Assembly: GCA_905235395.1 (NCBI GenBank)
Contig: CAJOLN010000003.1
Location: forward strand, 1-42,793
Length of the DNA: 42,793 nt
Direction of reading: 5' to 3'
Origin: an uncultured Synergistales bacterium
Lineage (GTDB): Bacteria; Synergistota; Synergistia; Synergistales; Aminobacteriaceae
Translations under genes and position numbers: made by a program
The notes under the pieces: model-generated
What the model was told of the DNA's origin: nothing
Databases searched by the model: none
What the model saw: only the letters and a program-made list of their open reading frames with translations
Shown: in pieces, positions 10,501 through 20,190 of the stretch
Numbering within the stretch: the stretch's first letter is position 1
Layout of the letters: the number at the start of each line of letters is the position of its first letter

Positions 10501-10869
10501 ATGATTCAGCTAACAACTGTCTTGAACGTCGCTGATAATTCAGGAGCAAGAAAATTATTCTGCATTCAGGTTATGGGAGGCAGCAAAAGACGTTACGGCA
10601 CAATCGGTGATGTCATCGTTGCGTCAGTGCGTGAAGCAATTCCCAACAGCAACATTCCGAAGGGCAGTGTAGTGAAGGCCGTCATAGTTCGCACGAAGAA
10701 AGAAGTCCGCAGACGTGACGGTACGTATGTAAGATTCGATGACAACGCTGCTGTTCTGATTGATGCAAACGGTGAGCCTAGAGGAACTCGTATATTCGGG
10801 CCTGTAGGTCGTGAACTCAGAGCTAAGAAGTACATGCGTATATTATCGCTGGCTCCTGAAGTCGTGTAG
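10501..10869 (+). CDS. rplN: 50S ribosomal protein L14
   Basis: [33 protein letters not shown]. Confidence 0.98.
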   Translation: MIQLTTVLNVADNSGARKLFCIQVMGGSKRRYGTIGDVIVASVREAIPNSNIPKGSVVKAVIVRTKKEVRRRDGTYVRFDDNAAVLIDANGEPRGTRIFGPVGRELRAKKYMRILSLAPEVV

Positions 10870-10881
10870 GAGAAAAAGATC

Positions 10882-11211
10882 ATGTCAGTAAGATTAAAGA
10901 AGAATGACCGAGTGAAAGTAATCACCGGAAAAGATAAGGGCAAAGAAGGCAAAATCATTCGCCGTATACCTGAGAGAGATCTGATTGTTGTTGAAGGCGT
11001 TAATGTAGTTTCACGTCATGTAAAGCCCTCGCAGAATAATCCTCAGTCAGGAATAATCAAGCAGGAAGCTCCGATATACGCAAGCAAGGCTATGTTAGTG
11101 TGTCCTCAGTGCGGAAAGGCTACGAGAGTCGGTGCGTCTTTCCTTGAGAATGGGAAGAAAGTCCGCGTCTGCAAAAAGTGCGGAGAGATTATAGATCGCG
11201 GAGGACTTTAA
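10882..11211 (+). CDS. rplX: 50S ribosomal protein L24 with CxxC...CxxC motifs
   Basis: [20 protein letters not shown]...[22 protein letters not shown]. Confidence 0.96.
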   Translation: MSVRLKKNDRVKVITGKDKGKEGKIIRRIPERDLIVVEGVNVVSRHVKPSQNNPQSGIIKQEAPIYASKAMLVCPQCGKATRVGASFLENGKKVRVCKKCGEIIDRGGL

Positions 11212-11214
11212 ACT

Positions 11215-11778
11215 ATGACAATGACACCGAGAATGCTTGAAAAATATAAAAGTGAAGTATCTCCTGCAATGATGCGCGAGTTCGGATATAAAAATGTCAT
11301 GCAGCTTCCTAAAATCGAGAAGGTAGTCGTCAATATTGGTGTTGGTGATGCAAAGCTCGATATCAAATTCATGGACGCGGCAATCAATGAACTCAGAGCA
11401 ATTACAGGACAGCAGCCGTTACTGAAACGCGCAAAGAAATCAATCGCAGGATTCAAAGTGCGTCAGAATATGCCGGTAGCTTGTGCTGTTACGCTCAGGG
11501 GTGCAAAGATGTGGGAGTTTCTTGACAGGCTTATTTCGCTTGCTCTTCCTGCAATTAAAGATTTTCAGGGAATATCAAGAAAGGGATTCGACGGTCGCGG
11601 AAATTATAATTTAGGTTTACGCGAGCAGTTAATCTTCCCGGAGATAAGCTACGATAAGGTAATCAGATCCAGAGGTATGAACGTCTCAATAGTAACGACA
11701 GCTAAGAGTGATGAAGAAGCATTTGCATTGCTGAAGGGACTAGGAATGCCGTTCAGAACGAGTAATCAGGGGGTGTAA
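11215..11778 (+). CDS. rplE: 50S ribosomal protein L5
   Basis: [41 protein letters not shown]. Confidence 0.97.
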   Translation: MTMTPRMLEKYKSEVSPAMMREFGYKNVMQLPKIEKVVVNIGVGDAKLDIKFMDAAINELRAITGQQPLLKRAKKSIAGFKVRQNMPVACAVTLRGAKMWEFLDRLISLALPAIKDFQGISRKGFDGRGNYNLGLREQLIFPEISYDKVIRSRGMNVSIVTTAKSDEEAFALLKGLGMPFRTSNQGV

Positions 11779-11787
11779 CGGAGAAAA

Positions 11788-11973
11788 ATGGCAAGAAAAG
11801 CAATGAGATACAAAGCAACACTCACCCCAAAATTCAGCACAAGAAAACATAACAGATGTCCGTTATGCGGTCGTATTCACGGATACATCAGAATGTTCGA
11901 TATGTGCCGCTGCTGCTTCAGAAAAATGGCACGTGAGGGAGTATTTCCCGGCGTTGTCAAATCAAGCTGGTAG
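11788..11973 (+). CDS. rpsZ: 30S ribosomal protein S14 type Z (zinc-binding)
   Basis: 61 aa; [42 protein letters not shown]. Confidence 0.96.
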   Translation: MARKAMRYKATLTPKFSTRKHNRCPLCGRIHGYIRMFDMCRCCFRKMAREGVFPGVVKSSW

Positions 11974-11986
11974 GGGGTAAATCAAG

Positions 11987-12391
11987 TTGTACGTAAATGA
12001 CCCTGTTGCAGATATGCTCACAAGGATACGCAATGCCAATATGATTTATTCAGAGAGCGTTGATGTTCCTTCGAGCAAAATGAAATTAGCCTTAGCCAGA
12101 ATATTAAAGGATGAAGGCTATATAAGAAATTTCAGAATGATAACTGATCCCGATAAACCGTATACAGAAATAAGAATTTATTTGTCATATGGTTCACATC
12201 GCGAGAGAGTTATTCAGGGACTTAGAAGGATCAGCAAACCAGGACGAAGAATTTATGTAGGCCGCGATAAATTACCCGTCGTAATGGGCGGATTAGGTCT
12301 CGCAATTCTATCAACGTCAAAGGGTTTGAAGACCAGCGCAGAAGCCAATAAACTTGGTCTAGGCGGAGAAGTTCTCTGCTATGTCTGGTAG
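11987..12391 (+). CDS. rpsH: 30S ribosomal protein S8 (TTG start)
   Basis: [42 protein letters not shown]. Confidence 0.96.
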   Translation: MYVNDPVADMLTRIRNANMIYSESVDVPSSKMKLALARILKDEGYIRNFRMITDPDKPYTEIRIYLSYGSHRERVIQGLRRISKPGRRIYVGRDKLPVVMGGLGLAILSTSKGLKTSAEANKLGLGGEVLCYVW

Positions 12392-12407
12392 GAGGAGAGA
12401 ATAAATC

Positions 12408-12947
12408 ATGTCTCGTATTGGACGCAAAGCAGTGGAAATCGCAAAAGGTGCAAGCGTTGAACTTAAAGGAAATGACATCGTAGTGAAAGGCCCAAAAGGT
12501 GAACTTCACGCAAAGTTAATGCCCGGAATCAATGTTGATATTGAAGGCTCACAGGTCAAAGTATCACGCTCTAACGAAGAGAAGCAGACCAAAGCGTGGC
12601 ACGGAATGACCAGAGCATTAATTGCGAACATGGTAACGGGAGTAACAGCAGGATTCTCAAAGACAATGGAGATTGTCGGAGTAGGCTGGCGTGCAGCACT
12701 TCAGGGAAAGAAACTTGTGATGAATCTCGGTTATTCACATCCGATAGAGTTCACGCCTCCCGAAGGAATAGAGATAGTTGTTGAGAACCCGATTAAATTT
12801 CACGTCAGGGGAATCGATAAGGAACTCGTTGGGCAAACATGTGCCCTCATTAAGGAATTCAGACCGCCGGAGCCTTATCACGGAAAAGGTATCAAGTTTG
12901 AGAATGAATACATAATCCGTAAAGCCGGTAAGACTGGGGCGAAGTAA
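12408..12947 (+). CDS. rplF: 50S ribosomal protein L6
   Basis: MSRIGRKAVEIAKGASVELKGNDIVVKGPKGEL. Confidence 0.97.
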   Translation: MSRIGRKAVEIAKGASVELKGNDIVVKGPKGELHAKLMPGINVDIEGSQVKVSRSNEEKQTKAWHGMTRALIANMVTGVTAGFSKTMEIVGVGWRAALQGKKLVMNLGYSHPIEFTPPEGIEIVVENPIKFHVRGIDKELVGQTCALIKEFRPPEPYHGKGIKFENEYIIRKAGKTGAK

Positions 12948-12953
12948 ACTAAG

Positions 12954-13319
12954 ATGAAGAAGAAAAGCAGAAATGATATGCGCGTTATAAGGCATGAGAG
13001 ACTCCGCCGTACTCTTTCTGGTACAGCAGAGAAACCCCGCCTTTGTGTGTTCAGAAGCCTGAAGAATATTTACGTTCAGGTCATTGATGATGAGAAAGGG
13101 CACACTCTCGTATCAGCTTCAACGTTGGAGAAGGCATTACAGCCGGAACTCAAGGGAAGCTGCAACATAGAAGCCGCAAAAGTTATCGGAAAGACGATAG
13201 CGGAACGTGCAAAGGCCAAAGGAATAAGCACGGTAGTGTTCGACAGAGGAGGCCACGCGTATTTAGGAAAAGTTATGGCAGTGGCTGATGCTGCTCGTGA
13301 AGGAGGGCTTGTGTTCTAA
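12954..13319 (+). CDS. rplR: 50S ribosomal protein L18
   Basis: [45 protein letters not shown]. Confidence 0.96.
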   Translation: MKKKSRNDMRVIRHERLRRTLSGTAEKPRLCVFRSLKNIYVQVIDDEKGHTLVSASTLEKALQPELKGSCNIEAAKVIGKTIAERAKAKGISTVVFDRGGHAYLGKVMAVADAAREGGLVF

Positions 13320-13320
13320 G

Positions 13321-13863
13321 ATGCCTAGAAGAAATGATACAGAAGCACCAGAGTTTCAGGAACGCGTAGTAGCAATTAACCGCGTAAGTAAAGTTGTAAA
13401 AGGCGGAAAGAGATTCAGGTTTGCAGTTCTTGTTGTGGTCGGAGACGGAAACTCTCAGGTTGGAACAGGAATAGGCAAGGCAAAAGAAATAGCTGAAGCA
13501 GTCAGAAAAGGAATCGATAAGGCCAAGAAGAATATGGTAGAAGTTCGTCATGCAGGCAATACGATTCCTCACCCTGTAGTCGGTGAGTTCGGAGCAGCAA
13601 GAGTTTTGCTTAAGCCGTCACCAGACGGAACAGGAGTTATTGCAGGCGGAGTTGTCCGTGCAATAATGGAACTTGGCGGAGTGAAGGACGTTGTTACGAA
13701 AGTTACAGGCAGAACATCAAACGCAATCAACGTTGCACACGCTACTCTTGAGGCCATAAAGATAACCCGAACAGCAGATGAGATAATGAAACTCAGAGGG
13801 CTTTCAGGTGAAGAGACAAATGAAGAAACTGCTACTGAAGAAGCAGCAGTAATTGGAGAGTGA
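13321..13863 (+). CDS. rpsE: 30S ribosomal protein S5
   Basis: EFQERVVAINRVSKVVKGGKRFRFAVLVVVGDGNSQVGTGIGKAKE; start trimmed to MPRRND. Confidence 0.96.
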   Translation: MPRRNDTEAPEFQERVVAINRVSKVVKGGKRFRFAVLVVVGDGNSQVGTGIGKAKEIAEAVRKGIDKAKKNMVEVRHAGNTIPHPVVGEFGAARVLLKPSPDGTGVIAGGVVRAIMELGGVKDVVTKVTGRTSNAINVAHATLEAIKITRTADEIMKLRGLSGEETNEETATEEAAVIGE

Positions 13864-13868
13864 TTCAC

Positions 13869-14051
13869 ATGGCCAGGATAAAAGCAAAGTGGATCAAGAG
13901 CGCAATAGCTTTCCCCGAAAGGCAGAAACGCACGATTAAGGCACTTGGATTCAAGAAATTGAACTCCGAAGTTGAACACGAAGATACACCGCAGATACGC
14001 GGAATGATAAATCACGTGCGTCATCTGGTTAAATGGGAGGTTGTAGAATGA
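13869..14051 (+). CDS. rpmD: 50S ribosomal protein L30
   Basis: MARIKAKWIKSAIAFPERQKRTIKALGFKKLNSEVEHEDTPQIRGMINHVRHLV. Confidence 0.93.
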   Translation: MARIKAKWIKSAIAFPERQKRTIKALGFKKLNSEVEHEDTPQIRGMINHVRHLVKWEVVE

Positions 14052-14497
14052 TAACGTTACATGATTTGCATCCCGCAGAAGGCTCAACACACAAGAATAA
14101 ACGTCTTGGTCAAGGGCCTGGAAGCGGCAAAGGCAAAACAGCAGGCAAAGGTCATAAAGGCGACAAGTCAAGAACAGGCGGCGGAGTTCGTCCAGGTTTC
14201 GAGGGAGGACAGATGCCCTTAACGAGACGCACACCTAAAAGAGGATTCAATAATGCAAGATTTGCAAAGATCTTTCAGGTAGTGAATCTTGATGTTCTCG
14301 ATAAGAAGTTCAATGCAGGCGATGAAGTCAATCCCGAAATCATGTTTGAAGCAAGAGTGATTCGTAAAAAGAACATTCCTGTGAAGATTTTAGCCAACGG
14401 AGAACTAAGCAAGTCCCTTAAAATAAAAGCAAGTGCATTCAGCGAAGAAGCCGTGAAAAAAATTGAGTCTGCCGGCGGAACTCATGAGGTAATCTGA
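14048..14497 (+). CDS. rplO: 50S ribosomal protein L15
   Basis: LHDLHPAEGSTHKNKRLGQGPGSGKGKTAGKGHKGDKSRTGGGVRPGFEGGQMPL. Confidence 0.97.
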   Translation: MITLHDLHPAEGSTHKNKRLGQGPGSGKGKTAGKGHKGDKSRTGGGVRPGFEGGQMPLTRRTPKRGFNNARFAKIFQVVNLDVLDKKFNAGDEVNPEIMFEARVIRKKNIPVKILANGELSKSLKIKASAFSEEAVKKIESAGGTHEVI

Positions 14498-15801
14498 TGT
14501 TCGGGTCTCTGGGTGATATATTCAGGCTGCCGGATCTGAAGCGCAGAATATTCTTCACGATATTCATTCTGTTCATCTTCAGACTGGGAGCTTACATCCC
14601 CAGTCCAGGCGTTGACCGTGCTGCTATGGCAAGTCTATTCAGTACAGGCGGCGGCGTTATGGACTTCCTGAATCTATTTTCAGGGGGAGCTTTGAGCCGT
14701 TTTGGAATATTCTCGCTGGGTGTTGCTCCGTACATCAACTCAAGCATCGTCATGCAGTTACTCGTCGTAATCTTCCCGTACCTTGAGAAGTTACAGAAAG
14801 ATTCTGCTGACGGTCATAAAAAGATAACTCAATGGACACGTTACGGAGCGGTCATATTCGCAGTCGTTCAGGCAGTAGGTATGACAGCATGGCTTCGCAG
14901 TCTCGGAATCATGCAGGTCGGTGTTCTCGAATGGATTTTAGTTGTCCTGACTCTGGTTGCGGGTTCAATGGCGGTCATGTGGTTAGGCGAGGAACTCACA
15001 GATCACGGTATAGGCAACGGAATTTCACTTTTAATCTTCGCTGGTATCGTTGCGAGAATCCCAGAGGCAATACTTCAGACATGGAGCATGGTTAGGCTGG
15101 GTTCATTGAGCGTGGTTGCATTACTGCTCGGAATCGTTTTGATGATTGTCGTTGTTGCAGGGTGCATTATGCTTCAGGAAGGGCAGAGAAGACTTCCCGT
15201 TCAGTATGCAAAGCGAGTAGTTGGGAATAAGATTTACGGAGGGCAGAGCACATTTATCCCTCTGAAAGTGAATCAGGCAGGAGTTATTCCGATAATTTTT
15301 GCAAGTTCACTCTTGATTTTCCCCTACACGATTGCAAATTACTTCAGTGATAGTTCTGTGGGAAGGTTCTTCAGTGCATTATTTGCCCCGAACAGTTTCT
15401 TTTATATTCTCTGCAACATTGCCCTGATTATTTTCTTCTCGTATTTCTATACGGCAGTCGTCTTTAACCCAACAGACATAGCCAACAACATGAAGAAGTA
15501 CGGAGGATTCATTCTCGGCATAAGACCAGGACAGCCTACATCGGATTACATCACGCGCGTAATGGAACGCATAACACTCGGAGGCGGTGTGTTCTTAGCA
15601 ATCGTTGCATTGATTCCGAATATTATGTCGTCAGTCTTGAATGTTCGCAGCTTCTACTTCGGCGGAACTGCGGTACTAATCGTTGTCGGAGTTGCAATAG
15701 ACACGATCAACCAGATTGAAGCACAGTTACTCATGCGGCATTATGACGGCATACTGAAAAAATCCGGCGGCGGTCGTTCGCGTGGTCTGTTGAGAGGTTA
15801 A
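14497..15801 (+). CDS. secY: Preprotein translocase subunit SecY
   Basis: LGAYIPSPGVDRAAM...multi-TM; spc-cluster position. Confidence 0.97.
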   Translation: MFGSLGDIFRLPDLKRRIFFTIFILFIFRLGAYIPSPGVDRAAMASLFSTGGGVMDFLNLFSGGALSRFGIFSLGVAPYINSSIVMQLLVVIFPYLEKLQKDSADGHKKITQWTRYGAVIFAVVQAVGMTAWLRSLGIMQVGVLEWILVVLTLVAGSMAVMWLGEELTDHGIGNGISLLIFAGIVARIPEAILQTWSMVRLGSLSVVALLLGIVLMIVVVAGCIMLQEGQRRLPVQYAKRVVGNKIYGGQSTFIPLKVNQAGVIPIIFASSLLIFPYTIANYFSDSSVGRFFSALFAPNSFFYILCNIALIIFFSYFYTAVVFNPTDIANNMKKYGGFILGIRPGQPTSDYITRVMERITLGGGVFLAIVALIPNIMSSVLNVRSFYFGGTAVLIVVGVAIDTINQIEAQLLMRHYDGILKKSGGGRSRGLLRG

Positions 15802-15803
15802 TC

Positions 15804-16424
15804 ATGAAATTGGTATTGTTAGGTGCGCCTGGTGCCGGAAAAGGTACTCAGGCCGTTTTCCTTAAAGAACGTCATGGTCTCGCTCACATTTCAACGGGCG
15901 ATATTCTCAGGCATAATCTGAATCAGGGTACACCTTTGGGACTTGAAGCAAAAAAATACATGGACAAAGGCGAACTTGTTCCCGATGAAGTTGTGATGCA
16001 GATGATAGGTGAACGTCTCGATTCACTCAAACCTGATGAGGGATTCATGCTTGACGGCTTCCCAAGAACAGTGAAGCAGGCAGAATTCCTCGAAAGTAAG
16101 ACGAAAATTGACGGCGTTATTATGTTCACGGTCTCCGATGATGACATCGTGAAGAGATTGCTTAACCGTGCTGTGTGCCGTTCATGCGGGGCTATCACGA
16201 ACTGGGACAACGATAAATGCCCTTCATGCGGAGGAGAACTCTACAGACGAGCAGATGATAACGAAGAGACAATCAGAAGCCGTCTTAAAGTTTTTCATGA
16301 ACAGACGGAAGCACTCATAGAATTTTATAAGGCAAGAAAACTTTTGCTTGAAGTCGATGCAACTGGAATGCCCGAAGAAATTTTTGAACGTGTCATCGGA
16401 CTACTGAGCCATGATAAAAATTAA
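15804..16424 (+). CDS. adk: Adenylate kinase, zinc-lid form
   Basis: LGAPGAGKGTQA...DGFPRTVKQAEFL...CRSCG...CPSCGG. Confidence 0.97.
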   Translation: MKLVLLGAPGAGKGTQAVFLKERHGLAHISTGDILRHNLNQGTPLGLEAKKYMDKGELVPDEVVMQMIGERLDSLKPDEGFMLDGFPRTVKQAEFLESKTKIDGVIMFTVSDDDIVKRLLNRAVCRSCGAITNWDNDKCPSCGGELYRRADDNEETIRSRLKVFHEQTEALIEFYKARKLLLEVDATGMPEEIFERVIGLLSHDKN

Positions 16425-17190
16425 GACCGCTGACGAAATAGAGTTAATGAGAATCGCAGGACGTGTTACAGCTGAAGTGTTAGACATAATGCGTGAGGCT
16501 GTGCGTCCTGGAATCTCAACAGGTGAATTAGACAGGCTCGCGGAAGAACACATACGCGCTAATAACGGCATACCCGCATTCAAGAACTATAAGCCAGGCT
16601 TCGGATTCACACCGTTTCCGGGAACTATATGCGCCTCAGTCAATGAGGAAGTTGTTCACGGAATTCCTGATTTCAATCGAATACTTCAGGAAGGCGATAT
16701 TATCAGCATAGATGTCGGAGCTTATGTGAATGGTTACTGCGGTGATGCTGCGTGCACTTACCCAGTCGGAAGTATCAGCGAAGAACGAAAACAGCTTCTT
16801 GAAGTTACAGAGGACTCATTGAACAGGGCAATAGCCAAAGCTGTGAAGGGAAATACACTCGGCGATATAGGCTATGCAGTTGAGAGTTACGTTAAGCCTC
16901 TGGGATATGGAATCGTTCGGGACTACACAGGACACGGAATCGGAAAGAAGATGCATGAAGCTCCGCAGATACCAAATTATGGTAAGGCTGGGCAGGGTAT
17001 GACGCTAAAGGCAGGCATGACAATAGCGATTGAGCCTATGATTATGTCCGGGCGCGAAGATGTGAACACTGGTGCTAATGGCTGGACTGTTACGACAGCT
17101 GACGGTTCCGATGCCGCACATTTTGAACGCTCGATTGTAATCCTTGACGACGGGCCTGAGATTTTAACAAAATGGCAGAGTTCGAGATAG
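16411..17190 (+). CDS. map: Methionine aminopeptidase type I
   Basis: IKTADEIELMRIAGRVTAEVL...DYTGHGIGKKMHEAPQIPNYG...IAIEPM. Confidence 0.97.
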   Translation: MIKIKTADEIELMRIAGRVTAEVLDIMREAVRPGISTGELDRLAEEHIRANNGIPAFKNYKPGFGFTPFPGTICASVNEEVVHGIPDFNRILQEGDIISIDVGAYVNGYCGDAACTYPVGSISEERKQLLEVTEDSLNRAIAKAVKGNTLGDIGYAVESYVKPLGYGIVRDYTGHGIGKKMHEAPQIPNYGKAGQGMTLKAGMTIAIEPMIMSGREDVNTGANGWTVTTADGSDAAHFERSIVILDDGPEILTKWQSSR

Positions 17191-17429
17191 GCCAAGTAGT
17201 AATCTCAAGGCAAGGCAAAGATACTGGGCTTGAATATGTAGTTGCAGGTTTTGATTCAAACGGCAGAGTGAAGTTAATCCGCCCTGACAAATTTAATGTT
17301 TCAAGACCAAAGATGAAGAACCCCAGACATTTGCAATCGACGTTGAGACGCGCAGAAAATTTACTAGAAAACATAAAGGCAGGTAAAGACATTGACCGGG
17401 GATATTTTTACAGGAGCGTAAGGGATTAA
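17172..17429 (+). CDS. KOW-domain RNA-binding protein (L14E/L6E/L27E-like)
   Basis: [51 protein letters not shown]; position between map and infA. Confidence 0.8.
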   Translation: MAEFEIGQVVISRQGKDTGLEYVVAGFDSNGRVKLIRPDKFNVSRPKMKNPRHLQSTLRRAENLLENIKAGKDIDRGYFYRSVRD

Positions 17430-17656
17430 TGGCAAATTCCGGCAAAGAGGACGTAATCGAAGTTAAAGGTGTAATTTCCGAACCACTGCCGAACGCAATG
17501 TTCAGAGTTGAGCTTGAAAATGGACATCGTGTTCTGGCACACGTCAGCGGAAAAATGAGAATGCACTTCATCAAGATATTACCAGGTGATAAAGTGCTTG
17601 TTGAAATCACCCCATATGATTTATCGCGGGGCAGAATAATTTACCGATACAAATAA
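17429..17656 (+). CDS. infA: Translation initiation factor IF-1
   Basis: [64 protein letters not shown]. Confidence 0.97.
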   Translation: MANSGKEDVIEVKGVISEPLPNAMFRVELENGHRVLAHVSGKMRMHFIKILPGDKVLVEITPYDLSRGRIIYRYK

Positions 17657-17674
17657 ATTCAGGTGATATAAAAA

Positions 17675-17800
17675 ATGAAAGTAGGCCCATCAGTAAAACC
17701 TATCTGCGAATTTTGCAGAGTTATCCGCCGTCATGGTGTCGTGCGCGTAATTTGCTCGCGTAACCCAAGACATAAACAGCGTCAGGGTGTCAGGAGGTAA
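17675..17800 (+). CDS. rpmJ: 50S ribosomal protein L36
   Basis: Not in ORF track (41 aa): [41 protein letters not shown]. Confidence 0.96.
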   Translation: MKVGPSVKPICEFCRVIRRHGVVRVICSRNPRHKQRQGVRR

Positions 17801-17809
17801 TTGATTTAA

Positions 17810-18187
17810 ATGGCACGTATAGCAGGAGTAGATCTGCCCAGAGAGAAAAGGGTAGAAATCGGTTTAACGTACATTTTCGGAATCGGCCTTAAAACCTCAC
17901 AGAAGATTCTTGCGGCTACAGGCGTGAATCCTGACACAAGAGTTAAAGACCTCAGCGAAGAAGACAGCCAGAAATTGAGACGCGAGATTGAAGACAACTA
18001 CAAAGTTGAAGGAGATCTCAGACGCGAGATTTCGATGAATATCAAAAGGCTGATGGATATCGGATGCTACAGAGGGATTCGCCATCGTCTTGGCCTGCCT
18101 GTGAGAGGTCAGCGCACAAAGACCAATGCAAGAACTCGCAAAGGCCCAAGAAGGACAGTAGCGAACAAGAAAGTTGCGACTAAATAG
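17810..18187 (+). CDS. rpsM: 30S ribosomal protein S13
   Basis: [26 protein letters not shown]...[25 protein letters not shown]-type C-terminus. Confidence 0.97.
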   Translation: MARIAGVDLPREKRVEIGLTYIFGIGLKTSQKILAATGVNPDTRVKDLSEEDSQKLRREIEDNYKVEGDLRREISMNIKRLMDIGCYRGIRHRLGLPVRGQRTKTNARTRKGPRRTVANKKVATK

Positions 18188-18203
18188 CAGGAGGTAGTGA
18201 GAG

Positions 18204-18602
18204 TTGGCAAAGAGAACAGCGCAGGCACGTAAGAGCAAAAAGCGCGAGAAGAAAAATATAAATTACGGAGTAGCACATATATACTCAACGTTCAATAATA
18301 CGGTTCTGTGTATCAGCGACAGGGGCGGAAATATAATCACGTGGGCATCAGGAGGCAATGTAGGCTTCAAGGGTGCAAGAAAATCAACGCCATTTGCGGC
18401 ACAGATTGCAGCCCAGCAGGTAGCAAAGGGTGCACAGGATCAGGGAGTTAAAGAGATTGATGTTGTAGTCAAAGGGCCAGGACCCGGCCGTGAAAGTGCA
18501 ATAAGAGCATTGCAGGCGGCAGGTTTACAGGTTAATTTAATCAAGGACGCTACACCTATCCCGCACAACGGATGCAGACCGCCTAAGAGGAGAAGAGTTT
18601 AG
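18204..18602 (+). CDS. rpsK: 30S ribosomal protein S11 (TTG start)
   Basis: [48 protein letters not shown]. Confidence 0.97.
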   Translation: MAKRTAQARKSKKREKKNINYGVAHIYSTFNNTVLCISDRGGNIITWASGGNVGFKGARKSTPFAAQIAAQQVAKGAQDQGVKEIDVVVKGPGPGRESAIRALQAAGLQVNLIKDATPIPHNGCRPPKRRRV

Positions 18603-19822
18603 TGGTCTTTGAATCTGAAGGAGTTTTGAATTTGGAGAACAACACCAGATTTAAAGTTTATATCGATGAAAAGACTCAGGATTACGGAAAAATATATCTT
18701 GAGCCACTCGAACGGGGTTACGGTGACACTTTAGGAAACGCTCTCAGAAGATTGCTGTTGTCGTCAATCAAAGGTGCGGCTGTTACGGCAGTCAAGATTG
18801 AGGGAGTACTTCATGAGTTCAGCACGATAAAAGGCATTCGTGAAGATGTAATTGAAATTCTCATGAACCTTAAACATATTCCCATTAGAGCCAAGACCGA
18901 ACACAGTGAACTTAATGCTGACGGCTTCAAGATTATCACGCTCGATTCTGATGATCTGCCTAAAGACTTTTTCACACGCGAAGAGAATCCCGGAGTCATA
19001 ACAGCAAAAGATATGCCGTGGGATAATGATTTTGAGTTCTTCGGAGACGGCTTTCTCTGCACACTTGAACCAGGAGCACATCTCATAATGGAAATTTATG
19101 TTGAACGCGGTGTAGGTTATCTTTCTGCTGAACGTGAGAGACCTTCACAGCCGCCGCTTCCTGTTGATGCATTGCTGACTGATGCAATCTTCTCGCCAGT
19201 AAAGAGAGTGAACTATACGGTAGATCCGGCAAGAGTCGGACAGAGCATTGACTATGAGCGTCTTGTTCTAGAAGTCTGGACTAACGGAGCAATTTCACCG
19301 GAAGAAGCAGTAGGTGAAGCCTCAAGAATTGCAGAGGATTACTTCTCACAGATAGCGGATAATATAGGAACTGCACAGCTTATGCCTCCAGTACCTGCAA
19401 CATCGGCAACTGAAAAACAGACCGGACGCAAGAAAGAGAAGCCAGGCAAAGAGGAACCAAAACCTGAAGACGTGCTTATGCATTCGATTCATGAGCTTGA
19501 ACTGTCAATCAGAAGTGAAAATTGTCTGCTTAGAGGAGGCATTCAGAACATAGGAGAACTTTTGCAGAGGTCACATGATGATCTGCTGAAGATTCGCAAT
19601 CTGGGAAAAATTTCACTGGCAGAAATTGAAAATAAGCTCGCGAGTATGGGCTATGCACTCAAAGCTGAACAAAAGAAGTCACCGGAAAGCACTGCGAAAG
19701 ACAGTAATGACAGTGAAGAAAACTTCGAGAAAACAAAAGACAAAGCAGAAGAAGTAGAATCACAGTCAGAAGAAGCAGGCGAAGAAGCAAAATCACAAGA
19801 GGGAGGTGCAAACGAAAATTGA
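18602..19822 (+). CDS. rpoA: RNA polymerase subunit alpha (GTG start, long acidic C-terminal tail)
   Basis: PLERGYGDTLGNALRRLLLSSIKGAAVTAVKIEGVLHEFSTI; alpha-CTD LELSIRSENCLLRGGIQNIGELL. Confidence 0.96.
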   Translation: MVFESEGVLNLENNTRFKVYIDEKTQDYGKIYLEPLERGYGDTLGNALRRLLLSSIKGAAVTAVKIEGVLHEFSTIKGIREDVIEILMNLKHIPIRAKTEHSELNADGFKIITLDSDDLPKDFFTREENPGVITAKDMPWDNDFEFFGDGFLCTLEPGAHLIMEIYVERGVGYLSAERERPSQPPLPVDALLTDAIFSPVKRVNYTVDPARVGQSIDYERLVLEVWTNGAISPEEAVGEASRIAEDYFSQIADNIGTAQLMPPVPATSATEKQTGRKKEKPGKEEPKPEDVLMHSIHELELSIRSENCLLRGGIQNIGELLQRSHDDLLKIRNLGKISLAEIENKLASMGYALKAEQKKSPESTAKDSNDSEENFEKTKDKAEEVESQSEEAGEEAKSQEGGANEN

Positions 19823-20190
19823 GACATCATGTTGATCACAGAACACTCGGACGTTACGGCAGTCACAGAAAATTAATGCTTGGGAACATGGCCGCAAGTC
19901 TTTTTCTCAAAGGCAGCATTATTACGACTGTAACAAGAGCAAAAGAACTCCGCAGAGTTGCAGAAAAATTAATCACGCGTGCAAGAGGCGGTTCAGTTCA
20001 TGACATCCGCGTAGTGTTCTCGAAGATGCCGCATAAAGAGGCAGCCACGAAATTATTTCAGGATATAGCACCGAAGTATAAGAGCTTCGATAAGGGCGGC
20101 TACACAAGAATCGTAAAGCTGGGCGCAAGGAAAGGCGACGGCTCACCAATGGCAGTGATAGAACTTGTTGAAAAAGAAGAACAGAAATAG
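19819..20190 (+). CDS. rplQ: 50S ribosomal protein L17 (TTG start)
   Basis: MRHHVDHRTLGRYGSHRKLMLGNMAASLFLKG; SD GGGAGGTG inside the rpoA 3' end. Confidence 0.95.
   Translation: MRHHVDHRTLGRYGSHRKLMLGNMAASLFLKGSIITTVTRAKELRRVAEKLITRARGGSVHDIRVVFSKMPHKEAATKLFQDIAPKYKSFDKGGYTRIVKLGARKGDGSPMAVIELVEKEEQK

Noticed and set aside
13569-14234. 221-aa ORF antisense to rpsE/rpmD/rplO
   Set aside because: Fully opposite three ribosomal genes; low-complexity Cys/Leu/Phe-rich translation; no credible start context.
14832-15095. 87-aa ORF inside secY in another frame
   Set aside because: secY is intact and conserved; the alternate frame has no independent support.
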